Assembly: GCF_008274585.1 (NCBI RefSeq)
Contig: NZ_VTRT01000002.1
Span: 558,001-622,000, forward strand
Source: Pedobacter sp. BS3
GTDB taxonomy: Bacteria > Bacteroidota > Bacteroidia > Sphingobacteriales > Sphingobacteriaceae
Reading direction: 5' to 3'
Length of the DNA: 64,000 nt
The notes under the pieces were generated by a model. That model had not been told where the DNA came from, did not search any database, and worked only from the letters and a program-made list of their open reading frames with translations. The first letter of the stretch is position 1. Every line of letters begins with the position of its first letter. Position numbers and translations under genes: made by a program. This document shows, in pieces, positions 63,455-64,000 of this stretch.

Positions 63455-64000
63455 TCATAGTCCTTCCGCATCCTGTTCGCTGATTTCGTCTACACGCATG
63501 AACATGGGTTTATCTTTTTTAAAGATGGCGGCGAAAATCAGGCTCATTACAAACTCCACGATAATCATCATGCCCAGCGATTTCAGGAAATCACCAATGG
63601 AGGGATTAAATTGCGCTTTCATACCTTCTTTCACTTTTTCCAGCACTTCATCAATTTTATCCTGGTCCATTCCTATCCGCTCATACGTGCGGGTAAGGTT
63701 ATCCACCACGAAACCAATAACTTTATCGTAGGCGCCGGGCTCAATGTACTTGTAAAATATAAATTTAAGCAGCGCATCGGTTATACCGGCAACCAGAGCC
63801 ATTAAAAATATACCCCGCAATGCATCGCGAAACGACCAATAACCGCCAATCTTACGGCGCATATCGAGGATAAATACGATATAAAGTATAATTGATACTA
63901 CGATAACGCCCATCCCAAAAGCGGTTGATGCCATTAACGACGGCGACACATAATACACCAGGATATTGATAATAAAGGTTATGATACCTAATATCAATCC
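63455..64000 (-). CDS. DUF4199 domain membrane protein, partial (5' end outside window)
   Basis: At least 181 residues. The frame is open to the window edge (reading GLILGIITFIINILVYYVS), and the in-window TTG at 63997 is not a likely start. Four membrane segments; the soluble part (ERIGMDQDKIDEVLEKVKEGMKAQF) sits between segments 3 and 4, as in DUF4199 proteins. DUF4199 genes commonly precede GT2 glycosyltransferase genes in Bacteroidota, as here. Function unknown. Confidence 0.87.
   Translation of the reverse strand, partial: GLILGIITFIINILVYYVSPSLMASTAFGMGVIVVSIILYIVFILDMRRKIGGYWSFRDALRGIFLMALVAGITDALLKFIFYKYIEPGAYDKVIGFVVDNLTRTYERIGMDQDKIDEVLEKVKEGMKAQFNPSIGDFLKSLGMMIIVEFVMSLIFAAIFKKDKPMFMRVDEISEQDAEGL

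Overview
The window looks like a chromosomal segment of an aerobic, glycan-degrading member of the Bacteroidota, most likely Sphingobacteriaceae (Mucilaginibacter/Pedobacter type). The evidence is a SusC/SusD pair with an ECF sigma factor and FecR anti-sigma factor, many exported glycosidases and lipoproteins with a Cys lipobox, Bacteroidota-type -7 boxes (TAnnTTTG), and housekeeping proteins of Bacteroidota type. No rRNA, CRISPR array, prophage or intact insertion sequence was seen. One tRNA is present.

Layout. (1) 1-12523: a polysaccharide utilisation locus reading leftwards: SusC, SusD, two paralogous clan GH-A lipoproteins on either side of an FAD oxidoreductase, and a partial Ig-like lipoprotein. 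It is controlled by a FecR-type anti-sigma factor and a divergently transcribed ECF sigma factor. (2) 12661-21633: a second leftward carbohydrate cluster with two sulfatases, a lipidated formylglycine-generating enzyme, a GH43, a GH5-like glycosidase, a mutarotase and an alkaline-phosphatase-superfamily enzyme. This points to a sulfated, branched polysaccharide. (3) 22053-31408: leuS, an SDR, a glycosyltransferase, a decayed patch with an MscS pseudogene and two small genes, and a TonB-dependent siderophore-type receptor. (4) 31781-36959: a deoxysugar regulon (fuconolactonase-like hydrolase, FucP, AraC regulator, altronate-dehydratase-family enzyme) tied together by three copies of a 13-15 bp motif. 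(5) 37121-45990: SDR, phosphodiesterase, recR, esterase, sodium/solute symporter, LOG protein, HerA-like ATPase, nucleotidyltransferase. (6) 46230-51795: Gfo/Idh/MocA oxidoreductase with a tandem DUF1080 protein, then mannonate dehydratase with an SDR mannonate oxidoreductase. (7) 52059-64000: accA, pncA, a broken HigB/HigA pair, GIY-YIG protein, tRNA-Leu(CAA), hscB, rseP, dxr, a four-helix-bundle protein, a GH3-type adenylating enzyme, a membrane protein, two GT2 glycosyltransferases and a DUF4199 protein.

The most unusual feature is the repeat content. A palindrome of the form CCCTCTCC-NNN-GGAGAGGG occurs in frame inside leuS (twice, adding roughly 55 and 17 residues) and inside fecR (twice), with a degenerate copy between genes. 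Several families of short degenerate tandem or inverted repeats also sit in spacers, often within a few bases of start codons, and three longer inverted-repeat elements resemble MITEs.

Many open frames extend upstream through TTG/GTG codons. Where a signal peptide, domain boundary or ATG argued for it, a shorter start is given and explained.
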